Under the pieces are notes generated by a model that ran no database searches, was not told the origin of the DNA, and saw nothing but the letters and a program-made list of their open reading frames with translations. Shown piece after piece: positions 24,981 to 33,256 of a stretch of DNA of 64,000 bases. Location: positions 186,001-250,000 of the forward strand of contig NZ_BJUL01000002.1 in the NCBI RefSeq assembly GCF_007989605.1. The letters run 5' to 3'. Source of the stretch: Vreelandella venusta. Lineage in GTDB: Bacteria; Pseudomonadota; Gammaproteobacteria; Pseudomonadales; Halomonadaceae. Numbering within the stretch: position 1 is the stretch's first letter; the number at the start of each line of letters is the position of its first letter. The translations under genes and the position numbers were made by a program.

Positions 24981-25970
24981 CTTGAAGGCCTCATGCGGCG
25001 TGACACCAAAGGCCCGCTTATATGCCGTAGCAAAGTTGCTGGCGTGGCGGTAGCCGCAGGCGTGGGCAGTTTGCTGCACGCTATAACCTTTGCGTAAGTA
25101 CGTCTGAGCTTGGGTCAGGCGACAACGCCGTAGGTAGTCGAATATCGAGCAGCCGTAACAGCGCTGGAATTTGGTGCGTAGGCTGCTAGGGCTCATGGCG
25201 GCATTTCGGGCCAACTGCTCCAAGCGGTAATGCTGGTTGGGATAATGTTCGAGCTGCTGGCGCAAGCGCTCTAGGCGTTGGTGATCGTGATGAGAAAGGC
25301 CCAGAGGGGGGCTATCTTGTGTGTGTTGGTCGCCGGGCTCCAGGCAAGCGGCAGGCAGGCCATGAGCTAGTAGCTGGAGCGCGAGCCCTTGCCATAATAG
25401 GCACAGCCGTTGTTCTGACCAGTTCGACGTCAGCGCGGTTTCTAGGCTATGGCGCAGGAGTGGCGGTACTTGCCAAGTGTGGAGCAGTGGGGCCGCTGGA
25501 GGGGCAACGTTGACGGGTGAGGAAGGAAGCGGTTCGAGGCCATCCAGAATCGACACGTTAAGAGTGCGTAAGCGTTGTGGAGCCGGCTGGAAGACCTCAA
25601 GCCCGGTCTGCTGGTTGAAATGCGCACTGAAGGCGTCGCCCGCCTGCAATTGAAATGACTGATGGCCGAGCCCCACGTGGATACAACCCTCAAGTATCAC
25701 ACTGAGAAACCACGGAGCGGTACGACAGGAGGTAGAGGCATAGGCGTGCAGGACATCAAGATCGGAGTGCGTTACGCGTAGGGTCGGGGTGATCTCGATA
25801 TCCATCACCCGCCCGCGAGCTATGCAAGGCGATGGAGAGCGGTCGGGCGCTTCGGGAAAGCGGTAATCGATCCCGAAGCGCTGACCAAGGGCCAGCAGGT
25901 CATTGGTGGTGATTGGCGCGAGTGTGTCGAGAGTCGCCATTCCCATTCCCATTCCCATTCCCATTCCCAT
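24972..25970 (-). CDS. AraC family regulator of iron uptake (PchR-like), with Met-Gly repeat start
   Basis: This regulator of about 322-332 residues has an N-terminal ligand-binding half and a C-terminal pair of helix-turn-helix motifs (LEQLARNAAMSPSSLRTKFQ and VQQTAHACGYRHASNFATAY), then the AraC signature KRAFGVTPHEA. Position between two siderophore receptor genes and the PchR/YbtA layout suggest that it activates siderophore uptake when the siderophore is present (inference). The start is ambiguous: six overlapping in-frame ATG codons come from a hexamer repeat, and each GGGA of the repeat can act as ribosome site for an ATG downstream. ATLDTLAPITTNDLL is the first non-repeat sequence. 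Confidence 0.85.
   Translation of the reverse strand: MGMGMGMGMGMATLDTLAPITTNDLLALGQRFGIDYRFPEAPDRSPSPCIARGRVMDIEITPTLRVTHSDLDVLHAYASTSCRTAPWFLSVILEGCIHVGLGHQSFQLQAGDAFSAHFNQQTGLEVFQPAPQRLRTLNVSILDGLEPLPSSPVNVAPPAAPLLHTWQVPPLLRHSLETALTSNWSEQRLCLLWQGLALQLLAHGLPAACLEPGDQHTQDSPPLGLSHHDHQRLERLRQQLEHYPNQHYRLEQLARNAAMSPSSLRTKFQRCYGCSIFDYLRRCRLTQAQTYLRKGYSVQQTAHACGYRHASNFATAYKRAFGVTPHEAFKCR
25938..25970. repeat. Hexanucleotide repeat CCCATT at the regulator start codon
   Basis: Five uninterrupted CCATTC/CCCATT units and a partial copy lie over the AraC-type gene start. On the coding strand the unit reads ATGGGA, so every copy adds Met-Gly and one more start codon. Slippage cannot shift the frame but changes the number of starts and ribosome-site-like GGGA elements. 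Confidence 0.9.
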
Positions 25971-26013
25971 TACCCCGCTTTTGAGCGGCTGCCTGCGAGT
26001 AGCGGGGCGGTGC

Positions 26014-28149
26014 TTAATAGGCCATCGACCAGTTCAGGGTATAGGTACGCCCACGCCCCTGGTAGTCGTAGAGGTATTCTGGGCCGTAGTAGGGCGAATA
26101 GAACATAGCGGCCCGCTGGCCCCAGACGGTGGAGTACTGATCGTCGAGTAGGTTCTGTATGCCCAGACTCACGGTGCCAAAATCGGTTTCCTGGCTGAGC
26201 GATAGATCGAGGGTAGTGTTGCCGTCGATCTCACGATCCGCGTCGTCTTTCAGGTCGAAAGTATGGCTGGCTTGCAAGCGCGCTGAACGCACGTAGTCGG
26301 TCCAGCCGATAAAGGCCGTGGAAGAGGAGAGCGATGCATAGCGGGCGTCACGCTTCTCCCACTCCCCTTGGTCGTTCTCCTGTTCGGAGCGCACCAAGTG
26401 TAGGGTGCCGCCGACCTCCAGGCCGTTGTCGAAGTAGCGAGTTACCGCGCTCTCTAGGCCAAAGTCGCGCTTCTTTTCGTCCACTACGCTGACGCTCAGA
26501 TCCTGGGCGTTCTCTACCGCTTTGTCCGACCAAGCGTAGTAGAGTGCCGTTTGAGCCATCCAGTTACCCCCCTGGTAGCGCCAGCCTAGCTCCACCTGAT
26601 CTGTCTCGATGGCAGATAGAGGGTTGTTATCGACACTCACCTCGGGGCTCTTGCCGTAGTATTTGGCCGGGTCTGGCAGCTCGAAGCCCTGGCTAAACTG
26701 CAGCCAGTTCTGGTGACCGTTGCCGTAATCGTAGAGGGCGCTGGCATTCAATAGCGTGGCTTCGTAATCGTTCTGACCGCCGGGAATACCCTTGAAATCA
26801 CCCACTTCGACATCCATATGCTGCTGCCGCAACCCTGCTGAGAGCTTAAGCGCCTCGGTAGCTTGCCAGTCACCTTGAACGAAGCCGGAAAGCCCGTCCA
26901 CTTGATAGCCTGGATAGCGGGGCTCAACGCCCGAAGCCTGCTGCACCAGCCCTCCGGTAGTATCTGATACATCGGTATCGAACAGCATCTGGGTGGCATC
27001 GAATTTTTCGCGATCCAGGTCGAGCCCATAGGTCAATGAGATGTCATCAACCAGGCGCGACTCAAACAGCGCTTTAATACCGCTTAAATCAGTATTTTGT
27101 TGCGATGCACGAAACTGCAGGCCATCTGAGATAGGGTAAGGAAAGGCCTGGAAGCTGGATTCCTCTTCTCGGTGGAAGGCCTGTAGATAGAAGTTTTGCC
27201 CCCACAGGTTAGCGTGGTGATAGTTGACGTTGACCAGCTTGCGGTCGGTTTCCGGATCGCGCTGTGAACGGTAGCCGTCGCGAATCTCGGCATCGTTCAA
27301 GTTGGGCGAGGCTGCGTCGAGGTTGGGAAAGTAAACCCCCCGGTTACCTTCGTAGCCGGAACGATACAGCTGGGCGCCCAGTTCCAGGCTCTGTTCGTCG
27401 GTCAAACGGAACGAGAGGTTGCCCAATACATCAATGCTGCGATTGTCCTGAAGGTCGGTCTGGGCAATGTCGGGAAAGATCTCTTGGCCGCCGCCGTCGT
27501 AGTGACGGCCGTTGTCCACAATGGAGGTGCCCAGGTAGCCCTGAACCCGCTCATTGCCGCCACTGATTGATTGCGACAGACGTCGATCCATATCATCGCT
27601 GTTGTTGAAGCCTGTAGTGATGCCAGCTTCGGTGCGCCAGTTCAGGCCTTCTTCGCCTTTGCGCGTAATGATATTGATCAAGCCTCCCGTAGCACCGCCG
27701 CCATACAGGCTGCTGGCGCCGGAAAGCACTTCTACACGCTCAATATTGAAGGGATCGATGGCATCGAACTGACGGGAAAGCCCACGCGAACTGTTCAGGG
27801 ATACGCCATCGATAAGCACCTGTACGCCCCGGCCACGCATGTTTTGCCCATAATTGGTGCGCCCTTGCGGTGCCAGATCCAGCCCTGGCACAAGCTGACC
27901 CAATGCCGTCTTTAGGTCTGCACCATTGCGGGTCTGCTGTTGCAGCATCTCTTTGTCAATCACCCATACCGCGCCAGGTATCTGACTGATCTGAGTCGGA
28001 GTGCGGGAGCCGACCACCACTAGGGTATCTTCAGCGTTTGCGTTTAGCGTGGATCCAGACGTTGTGTTTTGGGCGAAAACAGCGCCGGAAAAGCCTAGTA
28101 ATAGACCCGTGCCAATGAGTGTAGCCGTTGAAGAAGACCAGTCAGACAT
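26014..28149 (-). CDS. iutA: TonB-dependent ferric aerobactin-type receptor (IutA-like)
   Basis: This 711-residue outer-membrane receptor has a signal peptide ending VFAQ, a TonB box region DTLVVVG, a plug with PGAVWVIDKEMLQQQ, GRTNYGQNMRGR, VLIDGVSLNSSR and VEVLSGASSLYGGGATGG, and a barrel ending with VWGQRAAMFYSPYYGP and YDYQGRGRTYTLN. These segments parallel E. coli IutA closely as I recall it. ATG at 28149 is chosen: the upstream frame start at 28215 lies ahead of the predicted transcription start (about 28181), and MSDWSSS begins a good signal peptide. No aerobactin synthesis genes are nearby, so it may use siderophores made by others. The AraC-type gene follows. Confidence 0.88.
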   Translation of the reverse strand: MSDWSSSTATLIGTGLLLGFSGAVFAQNTTSGSTLNANAEDTLVVVGSRTPTQISQIPGAVWVIDKEMLQQQTRNGADLKTALGQLVPGLDLAPQGRTNYGQNMRGRGVQVLIDGVSLNSSRGLSRQFDAIDPFNIERVEVLSGASSLYGGGATGGLINIITRKGEEGLNWRTEAGITTGFNNSDDMDRRLSQSISGGNERVQGYLGTSIVDNGRHYDGGGQEIFPDIAQTDLQDNRSIDVLGNLSFRLTDEQSLELGAQLYRSGYEGNRGVYFPNLDAASPNLNDAEIRDGYRSQRDPETDRKLVNVNYHHANLWGQNFYLQAFHREEESSFQAFPYPISDGLQFRASQQNTDLSGIKALFESRLVDDISLTYGLDLDREKFDATQMLFDTDVSDTTGGLVQQASGVEPRYPGYQVDGLSGFVQGDWQATEALKLSAGLRQQHMDVEVGDFKGIPGGQNDYEATLLNASALYDYGNGHQNWLQFSQGFELPDPAKYYGKSPEVSVDNNPLSAIETDQVELGWRYQGGNWMAQTALYYAWSDKAVENAQDLSVSVVDEKKRDFGLESAVTRYFDNGLEVGGTLHLVRSEQENDQGEWEKRDARYASLSSSTAFIGWTDYVRSARLQASHTFDLKDDADREIDGNTTLDLSLSQETDFGTVSLGIQNLLDDQYSTVWGQRAAMFYSPYYGPEYLYDYQGRGRTYTLNWSMAY

Positions 28150-28187
28150 GGTGAACAATCCGCGAGCAGTTAGGGAATAAGAGGCGG

Positions 28188-28215
28188 AGAGTATCACCAC
28201 AACAGTCAAAGTCAA
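28188..28215 (-). promoter_or_regulatory. Promoter of the iutA-like gene
   Basis: On the minus strand TTGACT (28215-28210) and TACTCT (28193-28188) are 16 bases apart. The start point would lie near 28181, which supports the ATG at 28149. A Fur-like box overlaps the -35 end. Confidence 0.6.
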
Positions 28216-28228
28216 TGATATTGATTCG
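28214..28228 (+). promoter_or_regulatory. Fur-like box at the iutA-like promoter
   Basis: AATGATATTGATTCG matches 11 of 15 Fur core positions and overlaps the -35 box. It also begins a run of TTGATT-containing repeats. Confidence 0.55.
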
Positions 28229-28254
28229 TGTTTATTGATTCATGTTTGTTGATT
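28221..28254. repeat. TTGATT direct repeats upstream of iutA-like gene
   Basis: TTGATTCGTGTTTA (28221-28234), TTGATTCATGTTTG (28235-28248) and TTGATT (28249-28254) are in-phase 14-base repeats directly upstream of the promoter. The position would suit an activator such as the neighbouring AraC-type protein, which typically binds direct repeats. Confidence 0.6.
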
Positions 28255-28348
28255 GGGCAGGACGCTCATTACGTCATCAACATCAACCTATTAAGCCACC
28301 CTGTAGTCGGCAATAGGCGTCGTCAACCTATTGCCGTCCGTTGTGGAT

Positions 28349-28690
28349 TTAGGCGGGCTTGCTATCCTCTGGACCATCGCTGCTCGGTTCAGGCGTGGGG
28401 GCGGGTGGTGCTTCTGCTTCGATGGGGGAAGAGGGCGTTGAGGTAGAGGCTTCCACGGCGGCCTCAAGGCTGGCCACTTGGCGCTCTAAGGCTTCAACGC
28501 GTGAGCGGGTGCGCTGCAATACATCCATCAAAATATCAAAGTCTTCCCGTGACACCAGCTCCAGCCTGTCAAAGGCACCGCGTACTACTTGCTGTACGCC
28601 TTTTTGAATATCTTCAGGGGCTTGGGACGCGTTCTGTAAACGATCCCCAATTTGCTGGGCTAAACGGCTAATGCGATCTTGAGGCGCCAT
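28349..28690 (-). CDS. ubiK: UbiK (YqiC) ubiquinone biosynthesis accessory factor
   Basis: This small protein of 113 residues belongs to the BMFP family. The N-terminal helix (ISRLAQQIGDRL) is followed by a coiled-coil heptad segment (FDILMDVLQRTRSRVEALERQVASLEAAV), the family signature, and a Pro/Ser/Glu-rich tail. UbiK trimers help UbiJ in aerobic ubiquinone assembly. ATG at 28690 is chosen over an upstream in-frame ATG because GGAGAGAGCG precedes it. In many gammaproteobacteria it is divergent from glnK-amtB, as here. Confidence 0.9.
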   Translation of the reverse strand: MAPQDRISRLAQQIGDRLQNASQAPEDIQKGVQQVVRGAFDRLELVSREDFDILMDVLQRTRSRVEALERQVASLEAAVEASTSTPSSPIEAEAPPAPTPEPSSDGPEDSKPA

Positions 28691-28956
28691 CGCTCTCTCC
28701 TTAAATGACCACGCATAAATGTTCACTGCTTATTAATAAGGATACGCAACCCGCTGCCGATACGCATGCATCGTTTGCAAATTAGCCTCTGGTCTCTCTT
28801 TCTCGGCGGCGTGCATCGAAATAGAGCGCCGCGTTTTTATTAATGTTCTTTTATGGTGCAAGCGGGTGGTGGCGGCGACTGCTAAGTCTTCCTTGCCACC
28901 GAACAGCCTTCGTTTTTATAAAACAAACTGCTGACTTATAAGAAAAAAAAATTGGG
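28691..28956. other. Intergenic region between ubiK and glnK
   Basis: This gene-free stretch contains a terminator-like hairpin on the plus strand at 28806-28838 (6-bp GC stem, 15-base loop, five T) that has no gene upstream. A GGTGGC/GCCACC inverted pair lies near 28866-28903. A GGTGCA half-site is present near 28855, but no complete NtrC site (GCAC-N7-GTGC) is convincing. Confidence 0.4.
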
Positions 28957-28971
28957 TGGCACGGTATGCGC
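28957..28971 (+). promoter_or_regulatory. Candidate sigma54 promoter of glnK-amtB
   Basis: TGGCACGGTATGCGC has the required GG and GC exactly ten bases apart and all seven bases of the -24 element; the -12 element reads GCGC instead of TTGC. It lies 66 bases before glnK. Nitrogen-limitation control by NtrC and sigma54 is usual for glnK-amtB. Confidence 0.5.
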
Positions 28972-28992
28972 ATTAACTAGATAAGCAGTTAA

Positions 28993-29376
<384 letters not shown>

Positions 29377-29421
29377 AGCTGTTTTTTCGGATCATTTCTA
29401 TAGTTCAACGGGGAACTTAAA

Positions 29422-30669
29422 ATGAATGAGTTGACTGATCTGAGCTACGCGCTCGACACGTTTTACTTCCTAATTTGCGGCGTGCTCGTCATGTGGATGG
29501 CTGCTGGCTTCTCAATGCTTGAGGCTGGTCTGGTGCGTTCGAAAAATACCGCCGAGATTCTGACCAAAAATATCGCGCTATTTGCGATTGCTTGCACCAT
29601 GTACTTGCTGGTGGGTTACTACATTATGTATTCCAGCAGCGCGGGGGGCTTCCTACCCAATCTTGGTTTCTTAATTGGCGCTGAAAACAGCATGGATGCA
29701 GTAACCGCAGGCGGTGAGGATGCACCTTACTACTCTATGCGCTCTGACTTTTTCTTCCAGGTCGTGTTTGTGGCCACCGCCATGTCGATTGTGTCTGGTG
29801 CGGTTGCCGAGCGCATGAAACTGTGGGCGTTCCTGGCCTTCGCGGTGGTGATGACAGCCTTTATTTATCCGGTGTCTGGCTACTGGACATGGGGCGGCGG
29901 CTGGTTGTCTGAAGTCGGCTATTCCGATTACGCGGGTTCCGGCATTGTTCACTTAGCCGGTGCCGCGGCTGCCTTAGCGGGTGTCTTGGTGCTTGGCCCA
30001 CGTAAAGGTAAGTACGGTAAAGATGGCTCTATCCACGCGATTCCCGGCGCCAACATGCCGCTGGCCACCCTGGGTACTTTCATTCTCTGGATGGGGTGGT
30101 TCGGCTTCAATGGCGGTTCTGAGCTGAAAATGTCTGACATCAGCTCTGCCAACAACGTTGCTCAGGTGTTTGTGAACACTAATGCGGCCGCTGCCGGCGG
30201 CGTGCTTGCCGCACTGATTCTTGCCAAACTGTGGTTCCGTAAAGCGGACCTTACCATGGCGCTTAACGGTGCACTGGCTGGCCTTGTCGCAATTACTGCG
30301 GACCCTCTGTCGCCCTCTGCGCTAGGCGCTGCGGTGATTGGGGCGGTAGGTGGCTTGATCGTTGTCGTTGCAATCGTCACGCTGGACAAGCTGAAGCTTG
30401 ATGATCCCGTCGGCGCTATCTCGGTACACGGTGTGGTGGGTATCTGGGGCGTGCTGGCGGTTCCGCTGACTAATGGCGACGCTTCTTTCGGCGCACAGCT
30501 GATCGGTATCGTTGGTATCTTTGGCTGGGTATTCGTTGCCAGCCTGGTGGTGTGGTTGGTGCTGAAAGCGATCATGGGTATCCGCGTTAGCGAAGAAGAA
30601 GAGTATGAAGGTGTCGATATTGCTGAGTGCGGTCTTGAAGCCTATCCCGAATTTAGCGTTAAGAAATAA
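29422..30669 (+). CDS. amtB: Ammonium transporter AmtB
   Basis: This 415-residue Amt/Rh channel has about 11 membrane helices. Signature regions are FSMLEAGLVRSKN, the conserved YPVSGYWTWGGGWL, DYAGSGIVHLAGAAAALAG (with the first pore His) and ISVHGVVGIWGVLAVPL (second pore His). There is no cleaved signal peptide evident, and the C-terminal cytoplasmic tail that contacts GlnK is present. ATG at 29422 follows GGGGAAC. It is co-transcribed with glnK and followed by a strong terminator. Confidence 0.96.
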   Translation: MNELTDLSYALDTFYFLICGVLVMWMAAGFSMLEAGLVRSKNTAEILTKNIALFAIACTMYLLVGYYIMYSSSAGGFLPNLGFLIGAENSMDAVTAGGEDAPYYSMRSDFFFQVVFVATAMSIVSGAVAERMKLWAFLAFAVVMTAFIYPVSGYWTWGGGWLSEVGYSDYAGSGIVHLAGAAAALAGVLVLGPRKGKYGKDGSIHAIPGANMPLATLGTFILWMGWFGFNGGSELKMSDISSANNVAQVFVNTNAAAAGGVLAALILAKLWFRKADLTMALNGALAGLVAITADPLSPSALGAAVIGAVGGLIVVVAIVTLDKLKLDDPVGAISVHGVVGIWGVLAVPLTNGDASFGAQLIGIVGIFGWVFVASLVVWLVLKAIMGIRVSEEEEYEGVDIAECGLEAYPEFSVKK

Positions 30670-30704
30670 GCTTACGCTAATTAAATGAGCTGGCGTGCTC
30701 TTTT

Positions 30705-30730
30705 GGCCTCCCCTAGCGGGAGGCCTTTTT
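30705..30730 (+). terminator. Terminator after amtB
   Basis: GGCCTCCC, loop CTAGC, GGGAGGCC and five T residues form a canonical terminator 35 bases beyond the amtB stop. It separates amtB from the second PII gene. Confidence 0.9.
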
Positions 30731-30845
30731 GCCTTCGAGCATTGTTACAATCCATTGGCGCTGATTTTTTATTCTCTGCCTGTAGCGGTGTATGCTTAAT
30801 GCTAACGGGCTTGGCTATCAGCAGTGTCCCGCCAACCTTTAATAA

Positions 30846-31211
<366 letters not shown>

Positions 31212-31242
31212 TCGCGACGGGTGTTCGCAGCTTAAGGTTACC

Positions 31243-31280
31243 AAAAGCCCCGCTAAACTATCGGTTTAGCGGGGCTTTTT
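31243..31280. terminator. Bidirectional terminator between the second PII gene and fpr
   Basis: AAAAGCCCCGCTAAAC, a short loop and GTTTAGCGGGGCTTTTT form a long perfect stem with A and T runs on the two sides, ending both convergent genes. Confidence 0.92.
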
Positions 31281-31339
31281 ACCATAGCTTAGCAAGTGAT
31301 TTTCCTGCCTTCGACTTGCTACTCTTTACCGTTGACGCC

Positions 31340-32116
31340 TTACTTCTCAACAAAGGCGCGTTCAATCACGTAATCACCCGGCTCGCCCATCCGCGGGGAA
31401 ATATTCAGGCCCAGTTCGTCTAACAGTGCGCTTGTGTCGTCGAGCATGGCGGGGCTGCCGCAAATCATCGCGCGGTCTTGGCGCGGATCAATCGGCGGAA
31501 GACCGGTGTCTTCAAACAGCTTGCCGCTGCGAATGTGATCGGTCAGGCGTCCCATGGTGTGGAATTCTTCACGGGTAACCGTGGGGTAGTACACCAGCTT
31601 TTCGGCAATCTCTTCGCCTAAATATTCGTGAGCAGGCAGCTCTTTGGTAATAAAGTCGGCATAGGCAAGTTCAGATACTTCGCGCACGCCATGCACCAGT
31701 ACCACTTTTTCAAAGCGCTCGTACACTTCTGGGTCTTGGATCAGACTCATAAACGGTGCAAGGCCTGTTCCGGTGGAAAGCATGTAAAGGTTGCGGCCAG
31801 GCAGCAGGTCATCGCATACCAGCGTGCCCGTAGGCTTGCGGCTGACCATAATTTGGTCGCCAACTTGAAGATGCTGCAAGCGCGAAGTGAGTGGGCCATC
31901 GGGTACTTTGATGCTGAAAAATTCCAGGTGGTCTTCGTAGTTGGGGCTGGCAATGGAGTAAGCGCGCATCAACGGTTTGCCGTTCACTTCCAGGCCAATC
32001 ATCACAAACTGACCGTTTTTGAAACGTAGGCTACGCTCGCGAGTGGTGCGGAAGCTGAACAGGGTGTCGTTCCAGTGGTGAACGCTGAGGACTTCTTCCA
32101 GGGCAAACTTGCTCAT
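31340..32116 (-). CDS. fpr: Ferredoxin/flavodoxin--NADP+ reductase
   Basis: This 258-residue FAD enzyme transfers electrons between NADPH and ferredoxin or flavodoxin, supporting Fe-S repair and the oxidative stress response. The FAD-binding RAYSIAS motif, the GPLTSRLQHL segment, NADP-binding LYMLSTGTGLAPFMSLI and MICGSPAML are intact, as is the C-terminal YVIERAFVEK of the bacterial Fpr type. ATG at 32116 follows TGGAGGAGTTAGC on the minus strand. It is divergent from a FinR-type LysR gene, the pseudomonad arrangement. Confidence 0.95.
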   Translation of the reverse strand: MSKFALEEVLSVHHWNDTLFSFRTTRERSLRFKNGQFVMIGLEVNGKPLMRAYSIASPNYEDHLEFFSIKVPDGPLTSRLQHLQVGDQIMVSRKPTGTLVCDDLLPGRNLYMLSTGTGLAPFMSLIQDPEVYERFEKVVLVHGVREVSELAYADFITKELPAHEYLGEEIAEKLVYYPTVTREEFHTMGRLTDHIRSGKLFEDTGLPPIDPRQDRAMICGSPAMLDDTSALLDELGLNISPRMGEPGDYVIERAFVEK

Positions 32117-32254
32117 GCTAACTCCTCCAATGGGCAGAGTGGCCTAAGCCTTGTCTGCCATATTCTAAAAAAGCATAAAAAATAGCTAAATATGTTGCTA
32201 CCAATTCTAAATAAACCGCAATATATCTGTTAAGCAAATTATACTGATAACACT

Positions 32255-32271
32255 TATCTAAAAAATAGATA
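32255..32271. promoter_or_regulatory. Palindrome in the fpr-finR intergenic region
   Basis: TATCTA, five A, TAGATA is a perfect 6-5-6 inverted repeat with the T-N11-A shape of LysR-type binding sites, 29 bases before the regulator start. Probable FinR operator. Confidence 0.6.
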
Positions 32272-32286
32272 TGCTGTCAAAACAAC

Positions 32287-32299
32287 AGAGGTTGCCTCT
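32287..32299 (+). promoter_or_regulatory. Ribosome site folded into a hairpin before the LysR gene
   Basis: AGAGG (the only ribosome site), TTG, CCTCT, then ATG. The site can pair fully with the five bases directly before the start codon, so translation initiation may be restrained. Confidence 0.6.
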
Positions 32300-33226
32300 A
32301 TGCATTACACCCTGCGCCAGTTGGAGGTTTTTGTAGCCGTCGCCCAGCACGAAAGTGTTTCTCAGGCGGCGCGTGCCCTCGCTATGTCCCAATCTGCTAC
32401 CAGTACGTCGCTAGCGGAGCTTGAGCGTCAATTTGACTGCCAGCTTCTCGACCGCATGGGAAAACGACTGAAGCTTAATGCGCTGGGCTTCCAACTGTTG
32501 CCAAAAGCAGTGGCGCTGCTGGACAGGGCTGAAGAGGTAGAGGAGCTGTTGCGTGGCCAGCAGGGCGTAGGTGCGTTGGATGTGGGCGCAACGCTCACCA
32601 TTGGCAACTATCTAGCCACTCTGTTAATCAGCGATTTTATGCAGCGCTATCCCGGCAGTCGGGTGCGGTTGGCAGTGCGTAACACGCGCCACATTATTGA
32701 GAGCGTGCGCCAGCACTCGCTTGATTTAGGGCTGATTGAAGGGCAGTGCGACGACGATATGATTATTAGCCAGCCATGGGTCGAGGATGAGCTGTGCGTC
32801 TTCTGCTCGCCGCGCCACCCGTTGGCAGGCCGTGAGCATCTGGAACTGGACCAGCTGCTGCGAGAAGACTGGATTATGCGCGAGGAGGGCTCTGGCACCC
32901 GCATGACTCTTGAGCACGCTGCCAGGCATCGGCGTAGTCGGTTTAATACCCTGTTGGAGCTTGAACATACCGAAGGTATTAAGCGGGCAGTAGAATCAGG
33001 CCTAGGGATTGGTTGTGTGTCCAGGCTAGCACTACGCGATGCTTTCCGGCGTGGCAGCTTAGTGCCTCTGCCCACACCGGAATTAGACTTAAAACGTCAG
33101 TTCACTTTCATCTGGCACCGCCACAAGTACCTTACCACGGGGATACGAGAGTTCTTGCGACTTTGCCGAGAGATGACCGCAGGTGCCAAGCGCAGCGACG
33201 ATATTCCACTGCCGCCGATTCCTTAG
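32300..33226 (+). CDS. finR: LysR family regulator, FinR-type activator of fpr
   Basis: This 308-residue LysR regulator has an N-terminal winged helix (LRQLEVFVAVAQHESVSQAARALAMSQSATSTSLAELE) and a periplasmic-binding-like effector domain. In Pseudomonas FinR lies divergent from fprA and activates it under superoxide or iron stress; the same pairing here supports the call. The effector domain is the usual length. ATG at 32300 has a hairpin-embedded ribosome site. It converges with the first chemoreceptor gene with a 16-base tandem duplication over both stops. Confidence 0.85.
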   Translation: MHYTLRQLEVFVAVAQHESVSQAARALAMSQSATSTSLAELERQFDCQLLDRMGKRLKLNALGFQLLPKAVALLDRAEEVEELLRGQQGVGALDVGATLTIGNYLATLLISDFMQRYPGSRVRLAVRNTRHIIESVRQHSLDLGLIEGQCDDDMIISQPWVEDELCVFCSPRHPLAGREHLELDQLLREDWIMREEGSGTRMTLEHAARHRRSRFNTLLELEHTEGIKRAVESGLGIGCVSRLALRDAFRRGSLVPLPTPELDLKRQFTFIWHRHKYLTTGIREFLRLCREMTAGAKRSDDIPLPPIP

Positions 33227-33256
33227 TCACTCAATACGATAGTCACTCAATACGAT
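33225..33256. repeat. 16-bp tandem duplication over two convergent stop codons
   Basis: AGTCACTCAATACGAT is present twice, perfectly and without a gap (33225-33240 and 33241-33256). It includes the end of the LysR stop (33224-33226) and the chemoreceptor stop (33247-33249). Confidence 0.92.

Noticed and set aside
25938..25970. On/off phase variation by frameshift in the AraC gene
   Set aside because: The unit is six bases, so copy-number change cannot shift the frame. Only start usage or N-terminal length could vary.
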